A DNA stretch of 64,000 nucleotides, taken from NCBI GenBank assembly GCA_000320605.2, contig KB445795.1, forward strand, positions 1,660,693-1,724,692. The letters run 5' to 3'. Origin of the DNA: Gelatoporia subvermispora B. Lineage: Eukaryota; Basidiomycota; Agaricomycetes; Polyporales; Gelatoporiaceae. Of the stretch, positions 35,496-47,092 are shown one piece after another. Both the position numbers and the translations under genes were made by a program. The notes under the pieces are model-generated. The model had not been told where the DNA came from. It searched no databases and worked only from the letters and a program-made list of their open reading frames with translations. How positions within the stretch are numbered: position 1 is the first letter of the stretch; every line of letters begins with the position of its first letter.

Positions 35496-36526
35496 ATGTC
35501 CATTACTATATACCCGCTGGCATCGCTCTCCCAAATCGAGAAGACGCCGTCTCGTGAGGACGGCATCCCTCCTGAGTTAGAGGAAGACCTGAGGGCATAT
35601 GGCTGCAAATTAATTCACGAAGCCGGGATACTACTGAAACAGTCCGCCCAACCACCTTTTCTCGCGGGAAAAACGACTTGACTCCTTGTTCCAGGAAACA
35701 GGTTGCGGTGGCTACTGCACAAATCCTATTTCACCGATTCTGGTATGTGACATCCATGAAACAGTTTGGCATCGGGGTACGTTCGCAAAAAATTGCTCTT
35801 ATCTCTCGAGTCTAAATTGTCAAAAGGACATCGGAATGGGTGCTCTCTATCTCGCGTCGAAACTCGAGGAATGTCCTATTCGAATGCGTGAACTCATCAA
35901 TGTATATGACCTTCTTCTGCAACGCGCATCCCACACAACAGGCTCAACTTCTTCCGCACAACAATACTCCGACTTCAAATATGTCCCAATGTCGTACTTT
36001 GGCAGCACATTCTATGATCTGAAAGATGCGCTGGTCGTTGCTGAAATGCAGATTCTGAAACGCCTCGGTTTCAACGTGCATGTCGTCCTGCCATATGGAA
36101 CTCTGGTTAATTACCTACGTGTTCTCGGCTTGACGAGCCGGGAAGACGTATGCACTCGTGCCTGGGGATACCTGAATGACGCGTAAGCCTGGCGAAACAT
36201 TGCGAGCCGCATGCTGTACGTTGACATCCTTGATATGCAGGTTACAGACGCCCGTATACGCACTTTATCCAGTGCCGACCATTGTTAGCGCTGCAATCAT
36301 GCTCACTACCAGACATCTTGGTATCTCTCTGCCCTCATCACCGGAGAACCGTTGGTGGGAATTGTTTGACGCTGAATGGGAAGACGTATGGAGTGTCTGC
36401 GGCTATATCATGCGGCTGTACCGTGAACGCGACGCCGAGGACCAAAAGCGACTCTGGGGTATGTTGACAAAAAAGGGCGTCCGTCAGTGGCTAGAAGAGA
36501 ACGCGTCTTCCGACAGGAACAGCTGA
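35496..36526 (+). CDS. Cyclin L-like cyclin
   Basis: Four exons, 35496-35641, 35695-35776, 35827-36182 and 36241-36526, give 289 residues. Two cyclin boxes are present. The first includes LRAYGCKLIHEAGILLKQ, KQVAVATAQILFHRFWY and MGALYLASKLEECPIRMREL. The linker has AEMQILKRLGFNVHVVLPY. The second box has ARAWGYLND-type sequence (TRAWGYLNDALQTPVY), TIVSAAIMLTTRHLGISLP and VCGYIMRLYRER. Segment by segment this follows cyclin L, the partner of CDK11/CDK12-type kinases in transcription and splicing, better than cyclins C, K or T. The RS tail of animal cyclin L is absent, and the protein stops soon after the second box. The ATG is 216 bp from the divergent RS-rich gene. Confidence 0.9.
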
Positions 36527-37116
36527 GACGCTCAACGCTCGAGGCGAGGCACTTTTGGAACGGTGACCGAAATCAGCTCACATGTCTAAGTTGCCTTAGG
36601 TCGCACCGCTGCTGATATATAATATCCTTCCCCGCCTGACAAGTCTGAGCGCTAGTGGCTTGAAATAGTCGCTCGATGCATGGACGCAGAGCGCAAATCA
36701 TGCTCGGGCGGCGACGGACTATGTCACCCGACAGAGCGCGACGTCGTATCTGCCACAGCTCATAACAAATGCTTGCAGAGGCCTCGAACGCGTCATATCA
36801 CATCGAAGGATAGTGATCATACTGACGCGCCACTTAGGCGCCAACCCGTGTAGTGTTTGACAGTTCCGCCGCATACTTCGAACCAACAAGTCCAAATCCT
36901 CATGATACTCGAATACCCGGATGCAGACCGGTCTGCCGCTCAGGGGGTTCCGGGGGAAGCGCACTATGATATAGAAACAGAGGTCCAACAACAATGATCA
37001 AAGGCTGTAAGCATAGATTACGTATGGAGAGAAATCGATCCTGTAACGCCCCTCCACATCTGAATGGGGAGATGCAACCAAATCCAAATAGACCGCCGTA
37101 AGAGCAAAAGATCCAT
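36527..37116. other. Convergent intergenic spacer
   Basis: 590 bp between the stop codons of cyclin L and YPT1. No gene recognised. Confidence 0.5.
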
Positions 37117-38250
37117 CTAGCAGCATCCACCCGATGACTGCTGCTGCACGGACTGGCCGGGGGTAACCGTTGTCGACTTCCCAGTGCCACCCACTGTCGA
37201 TGAGGTGGAACCCATACTAGTGTACAAGTATATATATTAGTTGTGAAACAATGAGAAGCAAACACGATACTTACCGGTCCTTAATCTGCTTGGCCATGGT
37301 CAGGAAAGCCTGCTCAACGTTGGTCGCATTCTTCGCCGACGTTTCCAGGAAAGGAATGCCGAGTTGGTCGGCGAATTCCTGAAGGTAGATTGAGATAATT
37401 GTAAAACACGGAGGTGTATATAAAACCAACCTTGGCCACGCTGTACTCCACTACCTTCTTGCTCGTCAAGTCAGACTTGTTGCCGACCAGGAGCTTGTTA
37501 ACGCCCTCTGACGCATATCGGTCAATTTCCTGCAGCCACTGCTTGACGTTCGTGAAAGTGTCTTCAAGAAGGTGAGTAGGTTCTTCATAGAGGTGGAGCG
37601 GCGGGACTCACCGTTATCAGTAACATCATATACAACAATGATACCGTGTGCTCCACGGTAGTAAGAGGACGTAATAGTACGGAACCGTTCCTGGCCTACG
37701 GATACAAGTGTGGGTGATGGCACAGCCTCAGCGTAACGGCATGCCTACCTGCAGTGTCCCACTGGAAACAAATCGTTAGCACACAGCTTCAGAGTACACC
37801 AAACGCGTGGATAACTCGTGTTCAAACAATATGCTCCGCTGGAGCATCTATACGAGCAACATTTCATGTTCGCAGGATAGAGGCGCGAAGAGCACATTGT
37901 CAGAGCAGAGAACAGCCGCGTTGGAAGGGCATTGGAGCCCTAACTCGATAGGCCACGTTGAGGAGAACAACAGACAATGTGATGATACTCACAATCTGTA
38001 GCTTCACGGTCTTCCCCTCCAGCTCAATGGTGCGGATCTTGAAGTCGACACCGATCGTGCTAATGTAACTCTCCGTGTATGTATCGTCCGCAAACCGCAG
38101 GAGCAAGCAAGACTGAGGAGAAGGAGAGTGTCCGCAGTCAGACAAAGCCCATGGAGCGGCCACCTGAAACGAACTGCGGCTCACCTTGCCAACACCGGAG
38201 TCACCAATGAGGAGGAGCTTGAAGAGGTAGTCATACTCGCTGGTGTGCAT
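37117..38250 (-). CDS. YPT1: Rab GTPase YPT1 (Rab1)
   Basis: Seven exons: 38250-38185, 38112-37993, 37761-37749 (13 nt), 37695-37612, 37561-37431, 37378-37275 and 37216-37117, giving 205 residues, matching yeast Ypt1 (206). It controls ER-to-Golgi and intra-Golgi transport. All GTPase motifs are intact: [18 protein letters not shown], effector loop [43 protein letters not shown] and [15 protein letters not shown]. The chain ends with the GGCC prenylation signal, substrate of the enzyme containing BET4. The 13-nt exon encodes WDTAG plus one base. The longest intron (231 nt) separates it from exon 2. Confidence 0.97.
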
Positions 38251-38780
38251 GATGGCGGGGTCGTGGATGGGTGGTGAATGTCAAGGAGGTCGAGAACGAA
38301 GGCGGTGCTGAGGGGCGGCAGGAGGAGGGAGCTGGATATCGTGCGGCTTGTGACGCGTGTATGTTGTCTGGTGTGACCGGCATTCTCCTGCCTGTCCTAG
38401 CCGCTGCGGCGCTTCCTCCCCGACACCACCAGCTCTTCCTCTACTGTCTCATCCATTCATAGTCTCCTCTGCCGTTCGACCACCCCAGATATTGTCATTA
38501 CACACCAGAAATATTAATCCGATGATCTTGAACGTGATTTCAGTTTACATGATGCGGCTGTCCGTGTCGTCGAGCAAGGCAACCTGCGGCGAGCAGTGAC
38601 AAGGTCCATCTGAAGTCATGAGCTGGTTTCTAGCCCAGATCCAAATGCACCTGGGTACAATATTTTCGATCTGCTGTGGCAGATAACCCGGGTCTAGCGG
38701 GGGGGGGCGAACCTGTCAGCCGCGTTTGCAAGACCTCGAGTCATAAGTCATATTCAGCAACACACCGACCGCGCGCCGAT
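38251..38780. other. Divergent promoter region, YPT1 and aspartic protease
   Basis: 530 bp between two starts. It contains an uninterrupted run of nine G at 38699-38707. No gene recognised. Confidence 0.5.
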
Positions 38781-40507
38781 ATGCGTCCGTCTGAATTTCT
38801 CCGGCCATTCATCTCGATTCTTTTGCTGGCGTGCTTCAAACGGTCCGGTCTACACATTCATGGCGTCAAGATTCCTGTCGATTGCGTCCCACGGCGAGGA
38901 GATCCTGCCGCACTACCCGTAGATCTGTCGCTTGCGTCAAGCAACCAGTTGTGAGTTAGATATCGGTCAGATGTCTTTCGAACTAAGGCCTACACGCTCG
39001 CTTGCAGTGCCTATCTCGTGCACATTAAGTTAGAGTTCAACTCACTTTCACCTGAATCGCTGTCCCGCTGATTCATTAATAGCATCGGCGGACAAGACTT
39101 CCCCATGCTTCTGGACACGGGGTCTGCAGATCTAGTACGTGCAAGTGGGTATGACGAACCTCAGATTTCTAACTAGATTTAGTGGGTTGTATCGACGGAC
39201 TGTACCGAACAAGACTGTCAAGGCGTCACAAAGTACAGCAAATCATCCTCATTTGGATCAATCGATGCCTCCTTCCACTTGAGCTATCTTATGGGGTCTG
39301 TGACTGGTATCATAGGGACCGACACAGTTGTCGTCGGGCCCTATGAGGTATCGTCGCAAATTCTCGGTGGGATATCACCGTGACACCTGCATATAGGATA
39401 TGCTGATCACGATATGCTTGTTATAGCTCTGGCTAACCATACTGCGGGTCTTTCACTCGCCGGAACTGGTAACAGCGGTATTTTAGGTCTGTCTTTCCCC
39501 GTGGAAGCCTCAATACCTGAAACGCTCGGCCGAACATTCCTCGAAAATATCATGGCCTCATACAATGAGACCGACCGGTACTTCGCAATCAAACTAGGGA
39601 GGGACCAAGACAATTCGTCATTCACGATTGGAGAATTGGACCCTGATTTTGCCAATTCCACATCAGAGTTCGCGTACACTTCTGTAACCCCGTTAAGCAA
39701 TTCCGTCTACAACTACTGGAAGCTTCCGCTGCAAGGCTTCACAATCAATCACACTTCTTTTCCACTCTCCGATTCCCGTGTTTCTGGCGGCCACTCTTCA
39801 GTCGCGGTCCTTGATACGGGCACAACGCTCATGCTTGGCCCGTCCCAAGATGTGGACAGATTCTGGCAGTCTGTAGGAGGCGCGAAGAAGACTGACTCAG
39901 GCTGGCAAGTGCGATGCAACAGAGGAGTCATCATAGGCGTTATTCTTGGCGAAGGCAACAGCACCAAGGAGTATGTAATAGACCCTGCCGATATCAGCTG
40001 GGAACAAGGCGATCACGAGGGCGAATGGTGTATGGGCGGTGTACAGGCCAACGATGGGGTAATCATACGCGTCTGTCGGCGCACCGGTGAGGAGGCTCAC
40101 CACGGAATGTTCACAGGTCATTTCTGGAGACTGGCTTCTGGGCGACACGTTTCTCCGCGTGTGTACCTCCAGCTACTTGGCGCTTATGCGGCGTCTTGTC
40201 AATCGCTGACATCCCTTTGTCTCCGCAGAATGTGTATGCCCTGCACCACGCGGCAGCTAGTGGACAACCGCCGCGCATCGGTCTTTTGGGTTTGACGGAT
40301 CCAGATGCGTCCCTTGCAGCTTTCCGGCAGCAACGAGGTGACGACCCAAATCCACCGGCTAAAGTTCTCACAAACGCCCGTCAATCTCAGGACTTAGGAG
40401 GAGGCGGTATATGTGGCATTGCCGCCGCTGGCGGGTTTGTCTTCGGCGCAATCTTGACTTTGTTGTTATGTTTCAGGCCATGTTGCGGGAAGTCGTCAAA
40501 ATACTGA
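38781..40507 (+). CDS. Pepsin-like aspartic protease with C-terminal membrane anchor
   Basis: Seven exons: 38781-38950, 39008-39028 (21 nt), 39083-39134, 39183-39366, 39427-40058, 40117-40158 and 40229-40507, giving 459 residues. An N-terminal hydrophobic stretch (FISILLLACF) suggests secretion. Both catalytic motifs are present: LLDTGSADLW and VLDTGTTLML. Family landmarks also include VHINIGGQDF, NSGILGLSFP, YFAIKL, FTIGELDP and SGDWLLGDTFLR. The C-terminal part is low-complexity and ends with GGFVFGAILTLLLCF followed by RPCCGKSSKY, which fits a membrane anchor with a short cysteine-containing tail. The propeptide is short, about 35-40 residues after the signal. The intron at 39367-39426 was chosen over a 30-nt alternative because 60 nt is normal here. 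Confidence 0.9.
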
Positions 40508-40628
40508 TATAGATACATTGCGAAGCAAGATACTCGATCGATATACATGTAGTGGCATAGAATGTGTGACATGGGACGAGACGATGAAACAAAGTCCGGG
40601 GGAAAGGCGTAATTGACTGGAAGTAAAA

Positions 40629-41222
40629 TCAGTTCGGTTTGGTGTAAGCCGGTTGGTAACCCGGCTGGTAGTTCGACGGTGGATGCGATGGAGTGGGATC
40701 AGACTGCCAGACGCCCTGTCCGCCAGGCTGGCTGTGATATCCAGGCATCGCAGGTTCCCAACTAATGTCTCATGAGGTGGCTGTAATTGATATGTTCCGA
40801 TAAAACTTACTTTTGTTGCTGCCCAACCTGCTTGGGGAGGCTCCACTGGCATATGGAACAGATCCAGATGTGCTTGGATCTCATAGGGACCAAGGGCACC
40901 CAGCACAGCTCGAACCACGTCCGCGACTTTGCAGAGCATACAGACGCTGAAAGAAGGGCGGAAGCGGTAAACACGCATGCATGTCTCCGCTATCACACGG
41001 GAGCCCGAACCCACCATTGTGACACCTTGGACAAATGCGGGGAGATTGGTCGCCTTCTGGCTTGATCTTGGTTGGGCAGCCGACTGTAACGCGTGCTGTA
41101 AGCTTTACGGTACTAAGCGGCTCGCGGACCGATTCACGCACAGACGATAGGGATGCAGACTGTACGTGTTTGTCAGTACACATCGATACAGAGCTAAAGG
41201 GAAACGTACAGAGAAAGTCCAT
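40629..41222 (-). CDS. Small zinc-ribbon protein with Pro/Gln/Tyr-rich tail
   Basis: Five exons: 41222-41210 (13 nt), 41159-41142 (18 nt), 41083-41015, 40946-40811 and 40761-40629, giving 122 residues. The N-terminus is hydrophobic (MDFLFCIPIVFGCPT), followed by KIKPEGDQSPRICPRCHN and a second Cys pair in HIWICSICQW. Together these make a C-x2-C...C-x2-C zinc ribbon. The family is widespread in fungi without an established function. The tail (MPGYHSQPGGQGVWQ, then NYQPGYQPAYTKPN) is disordered. The first 11 codons are spread over three exons; the model rests on reconstructing the conserved start and closing the frame. No single open frame shows the protein. Confidence 0.85.
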
Positions 41223-43123
41223 GGTGGTATTGTGGTGGTTGTGGTCTGAAAGCAGGGCTCACATAGCGCGTCAGAAGGGTGGCACCAGGGCTGTTGGAGC
41301 GCAGACTACGACTCCGCAGTAGATGCTGACGTAATACGATAACCTTCTCGATCGAGAGATCCAACAGTAAGTTGCCGATCGGCGTAGGGCAGGTGGTAGT
41401 AGAACGCGGTTGTGGCTTAGAAGCGTTGCGCCCTCTCGCGCTTTCCTGCCTCTAGCTGCAGATCGTCGAGTACGTTGCTTCAGGGCGACCAAGAAAATGT
41501 GAGCTATCAGGGCTCAGTTACAGAAATGCTGTGCAAAATTGTTTTACCACATGTCACTGCTGGCGTGAGCCGCCAGGGATCGGCCATTGGCTCAGCCCAT
41601 AATTGCTTGGGTAGCGCTGCGGTCAATCCCAGCGGAGATCGCGGTTCAAGACGATGGCAACACGCAAATGTGTCTGCGAAGATCGGTGCCGTCGCATCGT
41701 TGCAGATGTCTGCGCGCCCTCACTATGGGGGGAGTTGGTTCCCCCGTCGTTGGAGCGCTGTCTCGGTTTCACAAGGTGACCGTCTCATTTTCCCAACGGG
41801 GTCCCATGTTGACCGATGATGGAAACCAACAGCAAAGGTGCATACGGCGGAGCGCGATGATACCGCCCGATCGTTGAAGACCCGTCCGTCGTCGGACGCC
41901 CCTCGAGGCTCCTCCCGCCACTGCTTCTCCATACGGGCCATCACATACCTCGTGAAAACTTCCCGGCCTTCGAGACAATCACATAGGCATGCCGAGGGCC
42001 CCCTACCCGTATGTCTTGCGCACCACCGTCGGCGCGGGACTTCTGACCTCACTGCACTAGCTGAATTGCCGGTGCACTGGCTTCGCCCTTCCATGATGCA
42101 CTAGTCCCCCGGCCATGGCGCCTGCGTTTGGAAGTTGCCAGCAATAGGCTGCCACATGGCCCAGCCCCCTACACGTCTCTCTCCGCACATCTTGCTGGGG
42201 CTGGTTTTGCCAGATCCAGTACTAAGCAGTGCCGGACTTCCCAGCGGAGGCCTGCATACCACGCCGTGAATTTCCATCCCAGAATATCACAAAAGCCGTC
42301 TCGATTTACTCACCGTGAGCTCCGACCCGCTCGATACAGGCAAGACCCATGCTCCTCATGTGCTCCGCGCGGCCTGACGCACCCGTTGACCCGCGGACAT
42401 GAATCCTATCGAGCATCTTCCCTCCATCGCCGCGCAATCTGCATGTGGGTCACAGAAAAAGCCATTTTCGAGGGCGTTTTGCGCGCAGGACGCCGATCGA
42501 GTCGGACGGATGCTGCCGTTTTGCATCGAACACCTCTCCGATGTGCCGCCCATGACAGCCTAGGTGGGCGTGCATCCCTGTTTCAGGCCGTGCTTCTGGG
42601 CCTCTGTTTACGTCTAGAAGAGCCGGCCAATTTCAAGCTCGCTTTGCTCTGCGATTTGGATTGGGGAACGGCCTGCCATACGTACTCGATACGGCGCTCA
42701 TGACTCTATCACCCACTGCTTTCCATTGGTGCCCATCAGCGATTCTCGTCACGCGGGAAGCAGATTCCTCTCATGACGCACTCTCCTCGTTCGCGCAGAT
42801 AAACGCGACTGATCATTTTGTCAAAGCTGCTGCTTCGATAACCTCCTGTGATCCATATGTACATAGAGTATCTATTTGACTGCTACACGCCTGTTCCGTC
42901 CGCGACGAGGGAATTCTACGCAACAAGATGATGGGATATGATAGGTGTCAAGTACATAGCATGATTCTACTAATGGGAGTGAATAATCCGCGTGACTATA
43001 AGAGAGACAATAACGGGGATGATGCTGGGATTCAAGAAGCAAGATAACAGACTCATGGGCGGCAATGCTACAAATGGTGACGTGCGAGGGACAAATGTAC
43101 ACGACGAAGAGTCGTCTGCAAGG
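41223..43123. other. Gene-poor interval, 1.9 kb
   Basis: Between the zinc-ribbon gene start and the 3' end of the transcription factor gene. A 191-codon plus-strand frame (42128-42703) is GC-driven, without motif or splice support. No repeats or transposon signatures are seen. Confidence 0.45.
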
Positions 43124-45994
43124 TCAGTGGTAGAAAGCACTGCCGAAGGAACTTCCGTTTGTGCCTAACGAGGGCGTCGCAATGTCGCCGGTGCCTGCAC
43201 TCGAATGTCCAATCGGCGCACCGGAGAAGACCACTGGGGCCGTGTCAAAGTATTGCGCGGCTGCATAGCCTGGAGGATGTTCCGAGGATAAGGCGGCTGA
43301 CATGGGGTTTGATTGCGAATGGGCGTCCCCGGACTCGCCCGGGAGATAATTATACGACAGCATGTAATAAGGTTGGTCGGAGCATCCTGCCTGGCCAAGC
43401 CGGCCTAGAGGCATCGCTGTCGAACGGGGAAGAGTCGTCAGGCGGCTGCTAACGTCATGCGAGGGGAGAAACACAATCATACCCAAAGCATCCTGCGGCG
43501 ATCTCACATATGGAGACGACCTGCTGGTGGAGGACGGTGAGCTTCTGTGGGATCCAATCGAGCCGTTGTACTGTTCCGCGCTCGGACTGCCTGTCGACAA
43601 CGTTGACGGCCAGTTCCCATCTGCTGAGCAGGCGGTGCTAGGCGGTGCGGACGCGCCGTAGAAATCGGGCACGCCGTTTGTTTGGAGGGACAGGGGTGGG
43701 ATGCTGAGAGAGCGAGGCATGGATCGTCTGGGGTATTGAGTCTCGGAAGCAGAAAGAAGCTGCAGGTGCTCATCTCCAGAACCCGGGGTATGATTCCGTA
43801 TCCGGGGCTGCGCCGAACGCGACTCCCAGACCATCCTCACCGTCTGTTCTCGCTCCTCGCTCTTCGAGAATGCCCACCGCATCTCGGTTAGAGCTTGGAG
43901 ACATGTTTCGACTTCTTCTGTAGTCCCAGACTCTGATGCGAGCAGGAACCCAGCAAAGAAGCAGCCGTCGCGGATCAACTTGGCGTCATATTGGAAGAAT
44001 GGGGTTCCAAGATTTCTGCGCAGGATAGCGACAACGTGGCGTACAACCTCGTTGCATCTGAGGCTCGCCTTCGCGTGCAAACGGACCAGCGTCTCGTATT
44101 TCCGCGTCCGGGCCATGGGATGGGCGTCAGGAAGGAAGGCCGAATCTGGGGTGGGACGAGAGACAAGGCGCTGCTTCAGGGCTTCGCGAATGACATTGTC
44201 TATTGAGATGTCAGCTGAGCAGTCCATTGATATGTTCTCATCTTTGACTCACGGCACTCAAAGATGAATATCTATATCAGGGAGGGGGGGTAAATGACAA
44301 AAAATTCTGATAGATGCAGGCGGCTATACCTACCTGCCAGCCGTCGATGAATCTTTCCATATCCTCGGCCTGCACCATTGGCGAAGTGCCAAACTGTCGC
44401 AAGCCATCGAAGTCTTTCCAGCATTGGTCAAGTGCGTCCCAGGCATCATGCAGTCGCTCCTCATCAATGTCACTGCCGTGACGCGCCTTGGGACCTGTGA
44501 GAGCCGTGTGCACTTGCCTGCAAATTGATGCTATGCGGATAGGAATGGTAGCATAACGATATGTGAACGCATATGACGCCGATTCGCCGGAGGGATCTCC
44601 CAAAGCTGGCAGTGTTGCTTCAAAGGCCGATAGATCGCTCTCAGTCCTGTGGATTACACGATGTCCGATGGTAAGCTTTGACATTGGGCTGGCAGATGGG
44701 AAAACCTTACAGTTGCAATCGGCCACCTCGCAAGCCACTGCTGATGCCATCGACAACGTGCGCGTACCAGTATATGCGCGCCCGAACGAGGGCGTCGACA
44801 TACTCGCCTTGTCCGCTCTTGACAGAAGGAGCTAGGCTGCAAAGAGCGCGAACTTGGCTAATTATGGCCTCATACATGGTCTGACGCCGCAATGTAGATC
44901 AGTTTCTGCATAGAGATCAGTATCAAGTCGACTCACCAGACGGTCCAACGGAGATTGCACCTCTGCATATAATAAGCCGGCGGTAGCCAGTGGGCTTATA
45001 AAGGCGCTCACCTTGCGTTAAGGGGAGTATGAGCAACAGGACTCGTACACCGTCCCATGACGGTTTCCGTAGTAGTCCGTGAACGTCAATGAGGTAGAGC
45101 ATCTCGTGGAGCATCTCGTTTACGCGATCTTTACGTTGCCGGAGATCATCTGGGCCGTCGTGGGCCTCCTCTTGACCAAACTCGTTAACGCCGAAGCTGG
45201 CTGCCCATATGACCAGCGTCAACGCGAGGAGCTCTCCTGGATATTGCAGCACATCTTTATCCCCTTTGCTGTACTCCATATATCTGGTGTAAAATTCCAC
45301 GGGCTCGATAACAGGTCCTATGGGCGGTGGCGTCAATTCTGTTCCGGTCTGCATGGAAACCTCGCTTACTCTGGATGCCAAATCGCCGGAAGAACGGCGA
45401 ACTGAAGAACTCTGGTCTGAGCTTGGGGATGATGCTGCGCGGGGGGGCTACGGAATGGAGGGAATTCTCCTCCGGGGCGTTCTTGCCGTACACAGCCCTA
45501 AGAGGGCCGATCAGAGGACGGGTCGGGGTGAGCCCGAACGCGCACTTACTCGACTTGTTGGAGCCGCCTGCCGCGACGGAGGAGCTTGACAGCCTTGACT
45601 TCGGCGAATTCGTCCCTGCGGATCGTCAGGGTCAAGAGGGGACCCGGAGCGGAAGGGGAACATACACGCATTTGAGGCCGCGCTCGCTGCAATTCGAGCA
45701 TGGTGGATGCTGGCCTGTTCCGGAGACCGGGAGATCTTTGAGGTCACATCGGACTCTGGGATGAAATTGAGCGCGAGAGTGGCGTGATGTGCAGGGTACG
45801 GACCTCCTCATGCGACACGCGCCACATGCTGGCCGGCGTCTGGTAAGTATGGCTGATGGTGGTGCGAGAACGGGAGACATACCGCTGTATTGTTGACGGG
45901 TGGACTTTGGCTGGCCGGGGGCGCGTCGGGCGCCTGGAAAGGGAGAGGTGGAGGAGGATCTTGTTGTCGGGGGAGAGTCTTTCCTGGGCGACAT
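43124..45994 (-). CDS. Zn2Cys6 fungal transcription factor
   Basis: Ten exons: 45994-45804, 45755-45666, 45615-45550, 45497-45370, 45317-45012, 44962-44937, 44880-44711, 44646-44334, 44271-44253 and 44199-43124, giving 794 residues. The DNA-binding binuclear cluster is C-x2-C-x6-C (CGACRMRRVRC) followed by PPCSNCSERGLKC. A helical linker follows, VDEFAEVKAVKLLRRGRRLQ. The central fungal-specific region includes RPEFFSSPFFRRFGIQRPV, RIYWYAHVVDGISSGLRGGR and a long helical domain. The last 250 residues are Ser/Pro/Gly-rich, a likely activation domain. The target is unknown. Exons of 26 and 19 nt are required. An alternative N-terminus starting at 46049 is discussed in the findings. Confidence 0.9.
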
Positions 45995-47092
45995 TTTGAT
46001 GATGGCGGAGGACGGAGGAGGGGACGGGAGACGGAAAGAGGGACGTCATATTGCGCGGTGTTTATATAGTGGGGGATGTCCGAAAGGCAAGGGCGTTCAG
46101 AAGTGGCTGTCGTGACGAGAAGATCCAGATGTGAAACGGCTGAAGGGGAAGTTCTGAATGCTGTCGTGAATTGACCTCGTTAGGCGATCGCACCAGCATT
46201 TGCGCGCGCGGCTCTAAGCTGGCACCAGCCTGGCACCAGCTGTGATTAGAATCTCGCGCGTCCAACTCGGTGGCAGCCCGCCGCCGGATCGTTTCCTCCC
46301 TCCCAGAACGCGACCTCGCATTGGTCCTCCGCCCCTTCTTCCCCGACTCCCCTTTGACGCCAAACTCACTTTATTCTCCCGATTTCCTTCTTCCAGTCGC
46401 CCGGCATCCCCACGATAATATTTTTTTCTCTTCGCGCAGCCGCTCGTCCAGTCCCGATGCTGGGGGTGTCTCTTCCCTCTTTCGATCGACTCCGGTACAC
46501 TCGACGCCCACTTTCTGGCTTTTCCACGCTACGCGCTCGCGCGCTCGTTGCGCAGCTCCGATGCATACTGCGACCTGAGCCGTTCTCGACATCCTCATGC
46601 GCACTAGAAGAGTGGATCAACAAGCATGGGCTGGCAAGCTTATTGGAACGTTACTCACCAAACCCGGGCCGCTTGCCATTTGCCGATGTCACTGCCCTGC
46701 GGCGATTCCCTCGTCGACAGGTGATATACGTACGACATGAAAACCACAGACGCTCGCTCGGTGTTCTTGCCGGCACAAGCACCACCGCCATTTTCAGCCA
46801 GACTCTGTCGCCCTCTTCTCGACGCCGCTCATCCTCTCCGTTCTCACGCTAGAATCCGTTCCATGCACGGCCACGCGCCAATGTCTTGTCACATCATATC
46901 GCATCTCACTCATCTGGGTCGCTTCCTCCAACCCTGACCCACTCGTGTCGCTCAAAAGTCAATATCTGCGTAAATTCCATTCAGATGTCACCCAGGCCTA
47001 GCCGGTGTAGCCAAACACGTAGCCAGCAATCCTCCCCATCTCTACACCCCACATACCAACCCGTCTCGACGTGTTCCGTGCGAGGCGTATGT
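45995..47092. other. Promoter region of the transcription factor, 1.1 kb
   Basis: Upstream of the transcription factor and downstream of NOP16. Plus-strand frames (46270-46578 and 46457-46852) are GC/CT-rich without motifs and are not called. A short direct repeat (GGCACCAGC twice) occurs near 46220-46240. Confidence 0.45.

Noticed and set aside
39367..39396. 30-nt intron in the aspartic protease (GTGGGA...ATATAG)
   Set aside because: Too short for this genome; extending to TTATAG gives a 60-nt intron in the same phase and a sensible protein.
42128..42703. 191-codon plus-strand frame
   Set aside because: Composition is explained by high GC content; there are no domains, and repeated Arg/Ser/His runs are typical of chance frames.
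46457..46852. 131-codon plus-strand frame upstream of the transcription factor
   Set aside because: Arg/Ser-rich without motif, inside a promoter region, without splice support.
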